Numbered from the stretch's first letter, positions 52,693-61,686 are shown. The stretch: 64,000 nucleotides of DNA from Bacillus haynesii (GCF_001969855.1 NZ_MRBL01000003.1:337979-401978); one strand, 5' to 3'. The notes: generated from the letters alone by a model not told the origin. A program made the numbers and translations.

Positions 52693-53250
52693 ATGAAAAA
52701 TACGTATGTAACAGGCTTTTTTCCTTTTATCGCAATTCTTCTTTTCAGTTCATCTCTTGCGATTTCTTCCGTTATCTATGCCATGGAGATGCTGTCTTCT
52801 CTCGGCATTTACAAAGGGATGCTCGAATTTTTCTCTGAGAGCGGCATCCGGATGGCTTTGTTTGCGGTGTTTACGCTGATTTTTTTCATGGTATTTTCCG
52901 CTTTGAAGCTGATTGCCAATACAGTGACAGAGCTTGCCTTTTTATTTTTCGCCAAGGATCCTGAAGGAACGAACCTGAGGAAAATCAGGATCGGTTCTGC
53001 CGTGTATCTAGGGGCAAGCCTTTTATCCTTTATTTTTGTCCAATATGCCGCTGGAATTGCAGCGCTTTTTTTACTGGCAACACTCGTATATTTTATTTTT
53101 ATCGTTTATGCGATCCACAGCACGCTTTCATTCATGTCATTAATCGGTTTCATTATGTTTGAGCTGCTGTTTTGGTTTACCTTTGTAATCGGGACGGTGT
53201 ATATCATCATTAAGCTTTATAACAGCGTTATGGCGAGCCTGCCCGTTTGA
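52693..53250 (+). CDS. yufK: YufK membrane protein
   Basis: A 185-residue protein with five or six helices and no soluble domain (DUF5366 type). AAAGGGA precedes the ATG. Its place, divergent from malK, is as in B. subtilis. No motif for transport or catalysis. Function unknown. Confidence 0.8.
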   Translation: MKNTYVTGFFPFIAILLFSSSLAISSVIYAMEMLSSLGIYKGMLEFFSESGIRMALFAVFTLIFFMVFSALKLIANTVTELAFLFFAKDPEGTNLRKIRIGSAVYLGASLLSFIFVQYAAGIAALFLLATLVYFIFIVYAIHSTLSFMSLIGFIMFELLFWFTFVIGTVYIIIKLYNSVMASLPV

Positions 53251-53256
53251 ACCATG

Positions 53257-53302
53257 CAAAAAACCGGAGCGCGGACGTTTGTCCGGCGGCTCCGGTTTTT
53301 TT
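53257..53302. terminator. Bidirectional terminator yufK/yuxK
   Basis: A stem with arms AAACCGGAGC and GCTCCGGTTT, an inner GGAC/GTCC, and A/T runs. Confidence 0.9.
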
Positions 53303-53708
53303 ATGACAAAAATCGTTTTCTGATCTCAGGACCGGGAACGGTGCACTCGCTTTTTTGCCCAAACCATTTGTAACGGTTTTTCGCAATCACACTGTAGACG
53401 GCGTCCCGGAGCGGACGGGGAATGATCAAGAAGGCGGAAGCAGCCCGCCACAGGCCCGGGAGGCTTTTCACCACGTGCAAGGCTGCCGTTGATTTCTGAT
53501 ATACCCGTCCGTTTTCGATCAAAATAAAGCTGTCAAAATGTTCGGAGGGGAGCTGATATTTCTTAAGCAGCTTCCCTCCGGCGTCAGATTGCAGGGAAGC
53601 GAATGAAAATAAGCCTTCAGGATCATGTTTGATAATGAATTGTACGGCTCCGTCGCAAAAGTTGCACACGCCGTCAAACAGAACGATTCGATCTGGCATA
53701 TCCGCCAC
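53301..53708 (-). CDS. yuxK: YuxK, DCC-family protein
   Basis: A 135-residue protein of the DCC (DUF393) family, named after the motif Asp-x-x-Cys-x-x-Cys, here DGVCNFC near the N-terminus; the fold is thioredoxin-like and a thiol-disulfide function is assumed. I chose the GTG at 53708, six bases after GGGGTGG; an ATG at 53714 touches that site. It follows pbpD by 22 bases and is co-transcribed with it, so a role in the envelope is conceivable but unproved. Confidence 0.85.
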   Translation of the reverse strand: MADMPDRIVLFDGVCNFCDGAVQFIIKHDPEGLFSFASLQSDAGGKLLKKYQLPSEHFDSFILIENGRVYQKSTAALHVVKSLPGLWRAASAFLIIPRPLRDAVYSVIAKNRYKWFGQKSECTVPGPEIRKRFLS

Positions 53709-53730
53709 TTTCATCCACCCCTTTTTTGAT

Positions 53731-55608
53731 TTAAGATGCGTATTGCAGCGTTCCTCTCCAGATTAAAAGCTGAGGTCCCGCGTGATGCAGGTACTCGACA
53801 GTGCCTTTTGCCTCTTTTCCGACCCATACACTCATTGTGTACGTATCCGTCAATCCGACAAACCAAAGGTCTCTGTACCCGTTGGATGTTCCGGTTTTTC
53901 CTCCTACATATCCGCCGCTGAAATTCGCTTTTTTTCCGGTTCCTTCTTTGACAACCGCTGCTAAGAGCTCGCGCATTTGGCTGTTTGTCCGCATGCTGAA
54001 TACTTGCTGCGGTTTGTCTTTCCATTTGTATAGCGTTTTGCCATTTAAGTCCGTCACCTTTGTGATTGCATGGCTGGACGTGTAGCTTCCGTTATTGCCG
54101 AAGATCGTATAGGCATCAGCCATCTCCAGCGGTGAGAAGCCCCATGTAAATCCGCCCAGCGCAGCAGGAAGACGGTAGTCGGTTTGAACGATTTTATCGA
54201 ATCCGAACGGTTTTAAATAGCTGAATCCTTTTTGCACGCCGACCCGGTTCAGCATACGTACGGCCGGTGTATTATACGAATATTTAAAGGCTGTCTTGAT
54301 CGACACGGTTCCGTATGTTCTTTCGTTGAAGTTGTTCGGACAGTATTCCTTGCTGCAAAATTTGCTTGCGTCAATCATGCTGCCTGCCGTCGCACCCGTT
54401 TCTTCAATGTACGGCCCGTAGTCAAGGAGCGGTTTAATCGATGACCCCGGCTGCCTGTATGCTTGGAATGCCAGGTTATAATCGTACTTTTTATAGTTTT
54501 TCCCGCCGGACATGGCGACGATTTGATGGGTTTGGTGGTTGATCACCACTGCTCCGCCTTGTACGCCTTCATAAGGGAGGCGGTTCTTCACTTGCTGGAC
54601 GACCCGGTTTTGCATGCCGGTATCGAGCGCCGTATAAATTTTGATTCCGCTTGTCGTGAGGGAACTGATTCGGTTGGACAGTTCTTTTTCGATTTTTTTC
54701 TTTTCTTCTTTTGTTTTTGCCTTTTTCAGCCGTTCGTCAAACCCTTCCGAAGCGGACACCAATTTGGTGAATTCCTCGTTGACATAGGTCGTATAGTCTG
54801 GATAGTCGTCTTTCTTTTCTTTCACGTTAAGCGTAATTTTTTGCTTAACGGCTTTGCTGTATTCTTTTTCCGTGATCACGCCCGCTTTTTTCAGCCCTTC
54901 AAGCAGCCGCTTTTGGCGGGTTTTTGTGTAGTCAAAATGTTTCAAAGGATCATATAATGTAGGGTTATTAGGGATCGCGCAAATAAACGCCGTTTCGGCA
55001 AGGCTGAGAGATTTCAAAGGCTTGCTGAAATAGAAAGAAGACGCGGATCCAATTCCGTAGACCCCATGATTAAAATAGATGGTGTTTAAGTATTTCTCGA
55101 AAATTTCTTCTTTTGAAAGCTTTTTTTCCAGCTGATAGGAATACAGGAGCTCTGTGAACTTGCGGTCGAAGGTTCGTTCATGGTTTAAATACAAGTTTCT
55201 CGAAAGCTGCTGTGTAATCGTGCTGGCCCCCTGATCAATGCCGCCTTTTTTGACATTGGCCGCGGCGGCCCGGGCCATCCCGATAAAATCAAAGCCTTTA
55301 TGCTGAAAGAAATGACGGTCCTCCGAAGTCAGAAACAGCTGCTTCACATGTTCAGGGATGTCTTTATAGGGGACAAATACCCGGTTTTGGTGATCTGAAA
55401 CGATTTCGGAAATCAGAGCGCCGTCCCTGTCATACATGTAGCTGTTTTGTACAAGGCCGATATCTTTTATATTGATCTTCTCATCGAGCACCTGATCGAG
55501 AGGCTTCATATTCTGAGCTTCACGGCCGGAGGCCATTAAGGTAAAGACAAATATAGGTATTAACATCAACAGAAAAATCCATCCAAAAAATGAACGCAAC
55601 TTTGTCAC
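53731..55608 (-). CDS. pbpD: PbpD, bifunctional penicillin-binding protein 4 (class A)
   Basis: A 625-residue cell wall enzyme. One N-terminal helix (about 5-26), a family 51 glycosyltransferase domain (about 60-240) with TSEDRHFFQHKG (catalytic Glu) and QGASTITQQLSRN, and a transpeptidase domain (about 330-610) with SSIK (nucleophile Ser in QPGSSIKPL), SYN and KTGT. Length matches B. subtilis PbpD (624). It polymerises and crosslinks peptidoglycan. GTG start; ribosome site AAGAGA is modest. Confidence 0.95.
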   Translation of the reverse strand: MTKLRSFFGWIFLLMLIPIFVFTLMASGREAQNMKPLDQVLDEKINIKDIGLVQNSYMYDRDGALISEIVSDHQNRVFVPYKDIPEHVKQLFLTSEDRHFFQHKGFDFIGMARAAAANVKKGGIDQGASTITQQLSRNLYLNHERTFDRKFTELLYSYQLEKKLSKEEIFEKYLNTIYFNHGVYGIGSASSFYFSKPLKSLSLAETAFICAIPNNPTLYDPLKHFDYTKTRQKRLLEGLKKAGVITEKEYSKAVKQKITLNVKEKKDDYPDYTTYVNEEFTKLVSASEGFDERLKKAKTKEEKKKIEKELSNRISSLTTSGIKIYTALDTGMQNRVVQQVKNRLPYEGVQGGAVVINHQTHQIVAMSGGKNYKKYDYNLAFQAYRQPGSSIKPLLDYGPYIEETGATAGSMIDASKFCSKEYCPNNFNERTYGTVSIKTAFKYSYNTPAVRMLNRVGVQKGFSYLKPFGFDKIVQTDYRLPAALGGFTWGFSPLEMADAYTIFGNNGSYTSSHAITKVTDLNGKTLYKWKDKPQQVFSMRTNSQMRELLAAVVKEGTGKKANFSGGYVGGKTGTSNGYRDLWFVGLTDTYTMSVWVGKEAKGTVEYLHHAGPQLLIWRGTLQYAS

Positions 55609-55699
55609 TCTCTTTTCGCTAAATTCTAGCCATATCGTACCATTCTTTTTGGATATCGAGAAGGATAATTTGATAGATTGGCAGTTTTTTTATCCGATT

Positions 55700-56917
55700 T
55701 CAGCTTGCTTTTGCCTCTGATTTTTTTTGCTGGGACCTTTGGAACATCAGAAGGCATGCTCCGCCAAAAAAGAGGACGGCAGTTGCATAAAAGGCGGAAG
55801 AAATACCGAAAAAGCTGGAAAGAATGCCGCCGAGCACCGGGCCGATGACATTGCCCAAAAATCTGAAACTGACATTATAGCCAAGCACTTCCCCTTGTAT
55901 AGATCCCGGAGATTCAACTCGGATTAAAGCGGTGATGCAGGGAATCATCCCGCCAAGTGCGATTCCGAACAGAAAGCGGAAGAACACAAGCATTTCATAA
56001 TGAGATGTAAGTCCTTGCGGGATAACGCAAACCGCGGCAGTCAGCGCGAGAATCATCAATATTTTTCCGTGGCCGAACCGGTCGCCTAAGGCACCCCATT
56101 TTCTAGCAGCGAGAAGGCTTCCAAGGCCGGTTGCAGAAAAAGCCACCCCTGAGAAAAATGCGAGATTCTCTGTTCCGTGCAGCTCGCTGACATATAAGGC
56201 GAGCAGCGGTTGAACACTGAAGTTTCCCACTTGAATCACAGCGGTGAGGATCATCGCCGTGATCAGCGGACGCTTATGCAGAATCGTCTGCAGCACCTGC
56301 TTTCTCGTGTACCCGGCAGAAGCATCGCGCTTCTGCTTCAGGGGCCGTTCACGCACTCCGGCAAACACGAGGAAAACGGCGCTGTAAATGGCAAATGACG
56401 TAATGAAAAACGTATATGTAAAACCGACGCGATCGGCGAGCAGACCGCCGAGCAAGGGGCCGAACAATCCTCCCGAGACCGTGCCCATCTGCAGCGTGCC
56501 GAGCACTTTGCCAGCCGTTTTTTTCGGCGTCTGAGCCGAAATCATGGCGAGGGAAGTCGGAATAAACCCGGTGACGAGCCCCATCGCCATTCTCAAAAAA
56601 AACAGTTCGTATACTGACGAGACAAGGGACATGAGAAGAATGCAAGTGCCGATGCCGGTACCCGTGATCAAGAGGATTTTTTTATAGCCGTGTTTATCGC
56701 CGAACCTTCCCCAAAAAGGAGAAACCAAAAAAGCCATCAAAAATGTGACGCCGAAAACGTATCCGCTCCATTTTGCCGTAAATCCGTCCGAATAGCTGCC
56801 GAGCGTCTCAATATAGAGGGAAAGAAACGGCAGAACCATTGTGGAGCTTGCGGCCACGAAAAAATTCGCAAACCACATGATCACAAGGTTTTTCTTATAA
56901 ACAGATATGCGAATCAC
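55700..56917 (-). CDS. yuxJ: YuxJ, major facilitator superfamily efflux transporter
   Basis: A 405-residue MFS transporter with 12 helices of the drug:H+ antiporter-1 type. The loop 2-3 motif is GRFGDKHGYKK, and motif C-like GxxxGPxxGG appears as GGLFGPLLGG. The reported start is GTG 56917, but this GTG lies within the Shine-Dalgarno AAGAAGGTG. The codon eight bases after AAGAAGG is ATA (56908), giving (M)SVYKKNLVIMWF, a typical MFS start. See the separate finding. Substrate unknown; annotated in B. subtilis as putative multidrug efflux. Confidence 0.87.
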   Translation of the reverse strand: MIRISVYKKNLVIMWFANFFVAASSTMVLPFLSLYIETLGSYSDGFTAKWSGYVFGVTFLMAFLVSPFWGRFGDKHGYKKILLITGTGIGTCILLMSLVSSVYELFFLRMAMGLVTGFIPTSLAMISAQTPKKTAGKVLGTLQMGTVSGGLFGPLLGGLLADRVGFTYTFFITSFAIYSAVFLVFAGVRERPLKQKRDASAGYTRKQVLQTILHKRPLITAMILTAVIQVGNFSVQPLLALYVSELHGTENLAFFSGVAFSATGLGSLLAARKWGALGDRFGHGKILMILALTAAVCVIPQGLTSHYEMLVFFRFLFGIALGGMIPCITALIRVESPGSIQGEVLGYNVSFRFLGNVIGPVLGGILSSFFGISSAFYATAVLFFGGACLLMFQRSQQKKSEAKAS

Positions 56918-57189
56918 CTTCTTAAAAAATTTGAATTCCCTTTCATTATAAATGAAATGTGGAAGCTGTATGGAATCGCTGCTCTTTGAAATGACGAAAA
57001 TTAGGTATTTGAAGGAATTTTCAACATTTTCAGAAAATATAACCTTAAATATAGAAATATAATGATATAATAAGAGAAATATGAACGTACTTTGGAAAAC
57101 ATTCAGAAGACCTTAGGCTTGGACGATTTAAATCCGCTGCGTTACTTCCATAAGTTTTTTATATTGAGATAGAAAGGCAGGTGTGAAAG

Positions 57190-57807
57190 TTGGAAGGTAG
57201 CACCTTACTGATTATTGATTTTGAATTTACAATGCCTGAGGGAAGGTATCACCCGCAAAATTTTTTCCCGGAAATCATAGAAGCAGGGATTGTAAAGGCG
57301 GTTCATGATGAGGTGGTTGAGACATTTTCAAGCTACATTAAGCCGAAGAAGTTCCCTAAATTAACGAGGCGCTGCAAAAATTTTCTCAGCATTACGCAGG
57401 AACAGGTTGACCAAGGCATCACGTTTAATGCGCTGATAGAAAAGCTGCGGGAGCTTGATCCTGACCAAAACAGCGTCATCATTACATGGGGAAACATGGA
57501 TATGAAAGTGCTGAAGCAAAATTGCATGTTCAACCATGTTCCGTTTCCGTTTAAAGGAGAGATGAGGGATCTTTCCATGGAGTACAAGGAATTCTTTGGC
57601 GACAAAACATTGACGAATTTGTGGAAAGCAGCGGAAGAGTACGGCGATTCAGGAACGGGAAAACAGCATAAAGCGCTTGACGACGCGATGACAACGTATA
57701 AGTTATTTCGGCTCGTAGAACGGGATAAGAAGTATTTGGAAAATCCGAAACCGACGACGATCGGCGAACGGGTTGACCTTTCAAAAGTCTTTCCGCACGC
57801 CACATAA
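57190..57807 (+). CDS. kapD: KapD, DEDD exonuclease-like inhibitor of the KinA pathway
   Basis: A 205-residue DEDDh exonuclease-family protein. Exo I has IIDFEFT (Asp and Glu, about 9-13), Exo II contains the Asp in TWGNMDMKVL, and Exo III is HKALDDAM. In B. subtilis KapD is described as an inhibitor of the KinA pathway to sporulation; its nuclease substrate is not settled. TTG start with GGCAGGTG upstream. The frame and length equal the B. subtilis protein. Confidence 0.9.
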   Translation: MEGSTLLIIDFEFTMPEGRYHPQNFFPEIIEAGIVKAVHDEVVETFSSYIKPKKFPKLTRRCKNFLSITQEQVDQGITFNALIEKLRELDPDQNSVIITWGNMDMKVLKQNCMFNHVPFPFKGEMRDLSMEYKEFFGDKTLTNLWKAAEEYGDSGTGKQHKALDDAMTTYKLFRLVERDKKYLENPKPTTIGERVDLSKVFPHAT

Positions 57808-57809
57808 AC

Positions 57810-57836
57810 AACCCAATCTGACAAACAGATTGGGTT
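57810..57836. terminator. Bidirectional terminator kapD/kapB
   Basis: A perfect 11-base stem AACCCAATCTG / CAGATTGGGTT, loop ACAAA. It overlaps the kapB stop. Confidence 0.8.
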
Positions 57837-58224
57837 ATTTGTGCGGGAAATATTCTTTTTCAAGCGCATGAATAAGCTCAAGCGATTTTGCCGCGTATTC
57901 GGACGAATCGCTTTGCAGATCCGTTTTTAAGCGGCTCAAAGCTGAGCGGAGCGAATCCGCATAATCCGGTACAGCTTCATCGAACGGCTTCACCATGCGG
58001 TGCGGGATATTTGTCTGTTCACCGTAAGCGAGCGCTTTTCGTTCATGAAAAAAAGGGACGTCTGCCTTATTGGGATGATGAAGATCGCCTTGCTTCGGGT
58101 GGGTCAGCACGGCGAGGATTTTGACCAGGTAGTGCATCAGTTTAACATCCGTAATTTCGCCGATGTAGACGCCTGTCTTATAAAAGCCTTTTACGCGATC
58201 TCCGACTTGAAATTGGTTGTTCAC
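57835..58224 (-). CDS. kapB: KapB, kinase-associated lipoprotein-type protein
   Basis: A 129-residue protein (B. subtilis KapB, 128). It starts MNNQFQVGDRVKGFYKTGVY, an SH3-like barrel, and retains LTHPKQGDLHHP and ERKALAYGEQTNIP. The historical name says lipoprotein, but there is no lipobox or signal peptide here. In B. subtilis kapB is downstream of kinB, is co-transcribed with it, and is needed for KinB to work in sporulation. Here the gene upstream is not kinB. GTG start with TAGGAGG upstream. Confidence 0.92.
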   Translation of the reverse strand: MNNQFQVGDRVKGFYKTGVYIGEITDVKLMHYLVKILAVLTHPKQGDLHHPNKADVPFFHERKALAYGEQTNIPHRMVKPFDEAVPDYADSLRSALSRLKTDLQSDSSEYAAKSLELIHALEKEYFPHK

Positions 58225-58291
58225 TGTATCTGCCTCCTAATGGTATCATAATAAATAAATGGTAAAAAAATCATTTCAGGGAGGAAGAAAA

Positions 58292-58492
58292 ATGGCGCCG
58301 TTTCTGATTCAGTTTATGCTCTATTTTCCTGAAGACAAAAGAGAATATATCCCTTCTTTTATTACGCTGGCCGTTTTCTTTGTCATCGCGATTGTTGTAT
58401 TCCGGCTGATCATCAAGCATTCCAAAAAAGAAGCTGAAAAAGCGGAAAAGCTGGAAAGAGAATTAAATGAAACCATCCATAAACGCTCTTAG
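58292..58492 (+). CDS. Small single-helix membrane protein
   Basis: A 66-residue protein that I do not recognise. One membrane helix (about 23-43) is followed by a charged coiled-coil tail rich in Lys and Glu (HSKKEAEKAEKLERELNET cut here at 19 residues). GGGAGG precedes the ATG by seven bases. It occupies the site where B. subtilis has kinB, between kapB and patB, and is transcribed towards patB. Confidence 0.7.
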   Translation: MAPFLIQFMLYFPEDKREYIPSFITLAVFFVIAIVVFRLIIKHSKKEAEKAEKLERELNETIHKRS

Positions 58493-58518
58493 AAGCGCCC
58501 GGCTTTCAGCCGGAACGC

Positions 58519-59682
58519 TTATGAAAAAGCGGTCTTCAGACGTCTCAGTCCGTCTTTTACAACCGGGAGTGAACATCCGACATTCATTCTGACGAATCCT
58601 TCTCCGCCCGGTCCGTACTTCGGTCCCGGCTCAAGAATCAGCTTTCCTTTATGAAGGAGAAGCCGTTTGATGTCCTGATCCGTCAATCCGAGCTTGCGGC
58701 AGTCAAGCCATGCCAAGTAAGAGGCGTCAGGCTCCATCATGCGGATCTCGGGCAGATCCTCTGCCAAAAAGCGGCGGACTTCTTCCATATTTCGTTCAAT
58801 GTAAGGGATAAGCTGATTGAGCCACGGTTCGCCTTTTGAATAGGCCGCCTCGATTGCTGCAACTGCAAATGTATTTAAAGAATGCAGTCCCTGACGCTGC
58901 ATGACCTTTGCAAAGGCGGTTCTTTTCGCCTTGTCGGGTATGATGATGGCTGAGGCCTGCAATCCGGCCAAGTTAAACGTTTTGCTCGGTGCAATGCATG
59001 TGATCGAAATATCCGCGAATGCCGGAGACAAGGAGGCGAACGGCGTATGCTTCAGTCCGTTCAGCATCAGGTCCGAATGGATTTCGTCGGAAACAACTGT
59101 GACACCGTGTTTATGGCAGAGTTCCCCAAGCGTTGTCAGCTCTTCTTTCGACCATGAACGTCCGGAAGGGTTATGTGGATTGCAAAGAATAAACAGCTTC
59201 ACATCCGGTTCCCCAAGCTTTTTTTCAAGGTCGGAAAAATCCATTTCATAGCGGCCGTCTTTTTCGATTAATGGATTATGTAAAACAACCCGTCCGTTTT
59301 TTTCAATGATATCAAAGAACGGCGTATATACAGGTGGCTGTACGACCACCCGCTCGCCTGGCTCTGTGTACGCCTGCACCGCTTGGGCGAGCGCTGTTAC
59401 AATGCCAGGGCTGAAGGTGATAAACGCCGGTTCAGTATCCCATCCATGCCGGCGGCTGAGCCAATCGGTGACAGCTTCCTTCGTGCCCGCGTTTGCAGAT
59501 GTATAGCCGAAAACCCCGTGCTCCAGGCGTTGCTGAAGGGCGTCAATAACAGGCTGAGGGGCACGGAAATCCATATCAGCCACCCACATTGGAAGCGCGT
59601 CATTTACGCCGAATAATTCCTGTGTTAAGTCCCACTTCACAGACTGGGTCCCGCGTCTGTTATGCTCTTTATTAAAATCCAT
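58519..59682 (-). CDS. patB: PatB, cystathionine beta-lyase (PLP enzyme)
   Basis: A 387-residue fold type I PLP enzyme of the MalY/PatB class, which cleaves cystathionine to homocysteine, pyruvate and ammonia and can release H2S. The PLP Lys is in APSKTFNLAG (about 233), with NPHNPSGR and the conserved C-terminal Arg in GFVRMNVG. Length equals B. subtilis PatB. Separate transcript. No clear U-tailed terminator follows; a GC-rich hairpin lies at 58493-58522. Confidence 0.93.
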   Translation of the reverse strand: MDFNKEHNRRGTQSVKWDLTQELFGVNDALPMWVADMDFRAPQPVIDALQQRLEHGVFGYTSANAGTKEAVTDWLSRRHGWDTEPAFITFSPGIVTALAQAVQAYTEPGERVVVQPPVYTPFFDIIEKNGRVVLHNPLIEKDGRYEMDFSDLEKKLGEPDVKLFILCNPHNPSGRSWSKEELTTLGELCHKHGVTVVSDEIHSDLMLNGLKHTPFASLSPAFADISITCIAPSKTFNLAGLQASAIIIPDKAKRTAFAKVMQRQGLHSLNTFAVAAIEAAYSKGEPWLNQLIPYIERNMEEVRRFLAEDLPEIRMMEPDASYLAWLDCRKLGLTDQDIKRLLLHKGKLILEPGPKYGPGGEGFVRMNVGCSLPVVKDGLRRLKTAFS

Positions 59683-59788
59683 GATTTCACCTCATGTCTT
59701 TTTCATATGTTATACATTAACTGTGATAAGGACAGATTGCAATGTTTTAACCAGTAAAGCTTTTATAAAATAAAGGGAGTGGTAGCTG

Positions 59789-60274
59789 GTGGAATGGAGC
59801 AGCATGCTTGAGTGGGCTTTTCAGCGTCATCTCAACCCTATGAGCTGGTATATTCGCCCGGTCTTTCTGGTGGCGCTTGCGTACTTTTGCTATAGGCGGA
59901 CTTGGAAAGGCGTCATCACTACTTTTTTGCTGATGACGAGCAGCATGGTTTGGTTTCCCGTCCCCGAGCGGATCAATCCGGAGATGAAGGCCGTTTTGGA
60001 TGACGAGCTGATGCTTTTGTCCAACCCGCTTTCAGCCGTGGTCACGCTCGCTTTCATGATGGGGTTTCTCGTGTTGATTGGTGCGGCATTTTGGAAGCGC
60101 TCCTTAGGGTGGGGGCTTGCGGTATTGAATGTGACGCTGATCGGAAAGGTCGTGCTGTCAGTGATGCTGACGGGAGAAAACGGCTGGGCGCCCCTCGGAA
60201 ATACCGTCTTTGGATTAATTCTCGTCAATAGCATCGGGCTGCTGCTGATCGCCTGGCGGAGGAAGCGGAGATAA
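59789..60274 (+). CDS. Unknown membrane protein between patB and yugE
   Basis: A 161-residue protein with four helices and a basic C-terminus (WRRKRR). It carries a short loop FPVPERINPEM after the second helix. I do not recognise the family. GTG start with GGGAGTGG six bases upstream. B. subtilis does not, as far as I know, have a gene here. No catalytic motif is visible. Confidence 0.7.
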   Translation: MEWSSMLEWAFQRHLNPMSWYIRPVFLVALAYFCYRRTWKGVITTFLLMTSSMVWFPVPERINPEMKAVLDDELMLLSNPLSAVVTLAFMMGFLVLIGAAFWKRSLGWGLAVLNVTLIGKVVLSVMLTGENGWAPLGNTVFGLILVNSIGLLLIAWRRKRR

Positions 60275-60362
60275 GCCGGCCGGTAGCTCGCGGCTTTCTT
60301 TATCGACAAGCCGGTGTGTTGTGATACAATAGCCTTTGAAACATTACAATGAAGCGGTGATC

Positions 60363-60620
60363 ATGATGAAAGAAAGTCAGGCAGCAGCACAAATCATACA
60401 CATCATTAAGGAATGGGATCCGTTCCAAGCCGGGCCCGATTTTTATGAAACGGAAGCGGCCGAAATCGTTCAGGCCGTCTACACGGAAGACGATGCAGAG
60501 CGGCTTGGCGAAGCGATCCAGACCGTCTTTGAAATATCATTTGATCAGACGCTGCCGCTGTCAGAATGCAAACAGCTGGCTGAACGGCTCCTTGTGATCA
60601 AAGATAGCAGTTCGTGCTGA
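60363..60620 (+). CDS. yugE: YugE, DUF1871 protein
   Basis: An 85-residue helical acidic protein with IIKEWDPFQAGPDFYETEAAEIV, reduced to its core WDPFQAGPDFYETEA, which marks the DUF1871 family. Two adjacent ATG codons (60363, 60366) after GCGGTGAT can start it. It has its own place between the unknown membrane protein and yugF. Function unknown. Confidence 0.8.
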   Translation: MMKESQAAAQIIHIIKEWDPFQAGPDFYETEAAEIVQAVYTEDDAERLGEAIQTVFEISFDQTLPLSECKQLAERLLVIKDSSSC

Positions 60621-60629
60621 TTAGAATCT

Positions 60630-60657
60630 AAAAAACCGCCAATCGGCGGTTTTTTTA
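60630..60657. terminator. Bidirectional terminator yugE/yugF
   Basis: An 11-base stem AAAAAACCGCC / GGCGGTTTTTT with AATC loop. Confidence 0.9.
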
Positions 60658-60660
60658 TGT

Positions 60661-61482
60661 TCATGTCAAAATGAAATTGGCAATTTTGTCTGATACATAA
60701 TCCGGATTTTCTTCAGGGACGAGGTGTCCGGTATCCCGTAGGGAATAGAAAATGGAATTGGGCAGATCCTGATGCAGCCTTTTTCCGATCTGTACCGGGA
60801 CGACGCGGTCCTCTTCGCCCCAGATTAAGAGGGAAGGGGTCTCGATTTTCTTTAAATCGTCCGGTGATAAATCGCCTTCCCGGTGTCTGATGAGACGTGC
60901 GAGCGCCCTGAAAATTTGATCGTCGAGAAACGGTTTCAGGTAGCCGTTGATCATTTCCTGATCGATTAGAGAGCTGTCGTAGACAACATTCATGAGGTTT
61001 TTCAGGACGCCCTGTTTTGACAGCCAGCGCTTGATGTACAAATAAAAATAAGGAATATGGCTCCCGAAAATAAGCGAGCGGGGCGAACGCTTTAAATAGC
61101 CTGAGCTGCACAACAGGACGACTTTTTTGAACAGTTCAGGCCTTTCCTTTATCGCATAAAGTGAAATCTGGCCGCCCATCGAATGCCCGACAAGCACGGC
61201 GTCTTTAATCTTCAGCCTTTCGATCAGCTCGATGACCACCTTGGCCATGTTTTGATAGGTATACACAAAGGTGCTGGATTTTTCTGATTGGCCGAAGGGA
61301 GGCAGGTCAACGGCGACTAAATTAAACTCATCCTTCAGAAGAGGAATGATTTTTCTGTAGCAAAACGAGGAAGAAAGAAAACCGTGTATTAAAACGAGCG
61401 ATGACTTGCCTGGATTCTCGTAATGCTCATAATATATATTGACCCCTTGAATGGTCTCGATAGAAGGTTTTGTTAACAGCAT
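60661..61482 (-). CDS. yugF: YugF, alpha/beta hydrolase
   Basis: A 273-residue cytosolic alpha/beta hydrolase. The oxyanion region is LIHGFLSSSFCYR (about 33-45), nucleophile Ser in GHSMGGQ (about 102), Asp in GEEDRVVP (about 223), and His in DTGHLVPEE (about 252), so the triad is complete. The ATG at 61482 has GGAG eleven bases upstream and gives the B. subtilis length. It resembles haloperoxidase or hydrolase enzymes of general type; substrate unknown. Confidence 0.9.
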   Translation of the reverse strand: MLLTKPSIETIQGVNIYYEHYENPGKSSLVLIHGFLSSSFCYRKIIPLLKDEFNLVAVDLPPFGQSEKSSTFVYTYQNMAKVVIELIERLKIKDAVLVGHSMGGQISLYAIKERPELFKKVVLLCSSGYLKRSPRSLIFGSHIPYFYLYIKRWLSKQGVLKNLMNVVYDSSLIDQEMINGYLKPFLDDQIFRALARLIRHREGDLSPDDLKKIETPSLLIWGEEDRVVPVQIGKRLHQDLPNSIFYSLRDTGHLVPEENPDYVSDKIANFILT

Positions 61483-61617
61483 GATCCAAATCACTCCGAA
61501 TGTTTTTCTTTCAAGTTCAAACAATCTGGCTGCATGTTGTCGCCTAAGTCCTGAGTATGTTATTTATCGTACCCGAAAAAAATTTTTTCACGCTGCGATT
61601 TCGCTTTTTTTACCGCC

Positions 61618-61645
61618 TTACATCTGTTCAAAAACGTGCTATAAT
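61618..61645 (+). promoter_or_regulatory. Promoter of alaR-alaT
   Basis: TTACAT, 16-base spacer, perfect TATAAT, about 40 bases before alaR. Confidence 0.65.
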
Positions 61646-61686
61646 ATTCAGAAGATTTCTTGACATATAAAAGGTGTGATAACGAG

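Noticed and set aside
54463..54957. 164-codon open frame antisense to pbpD
   Set aside because: Phe/Val-rich shadow of a conserved gene; no ribosome site.
58493..58522. GC-rich hairpin after patB as a terminator
   Set aside because: Good stem but no T run on either strand, so I did not list it as a terminator.
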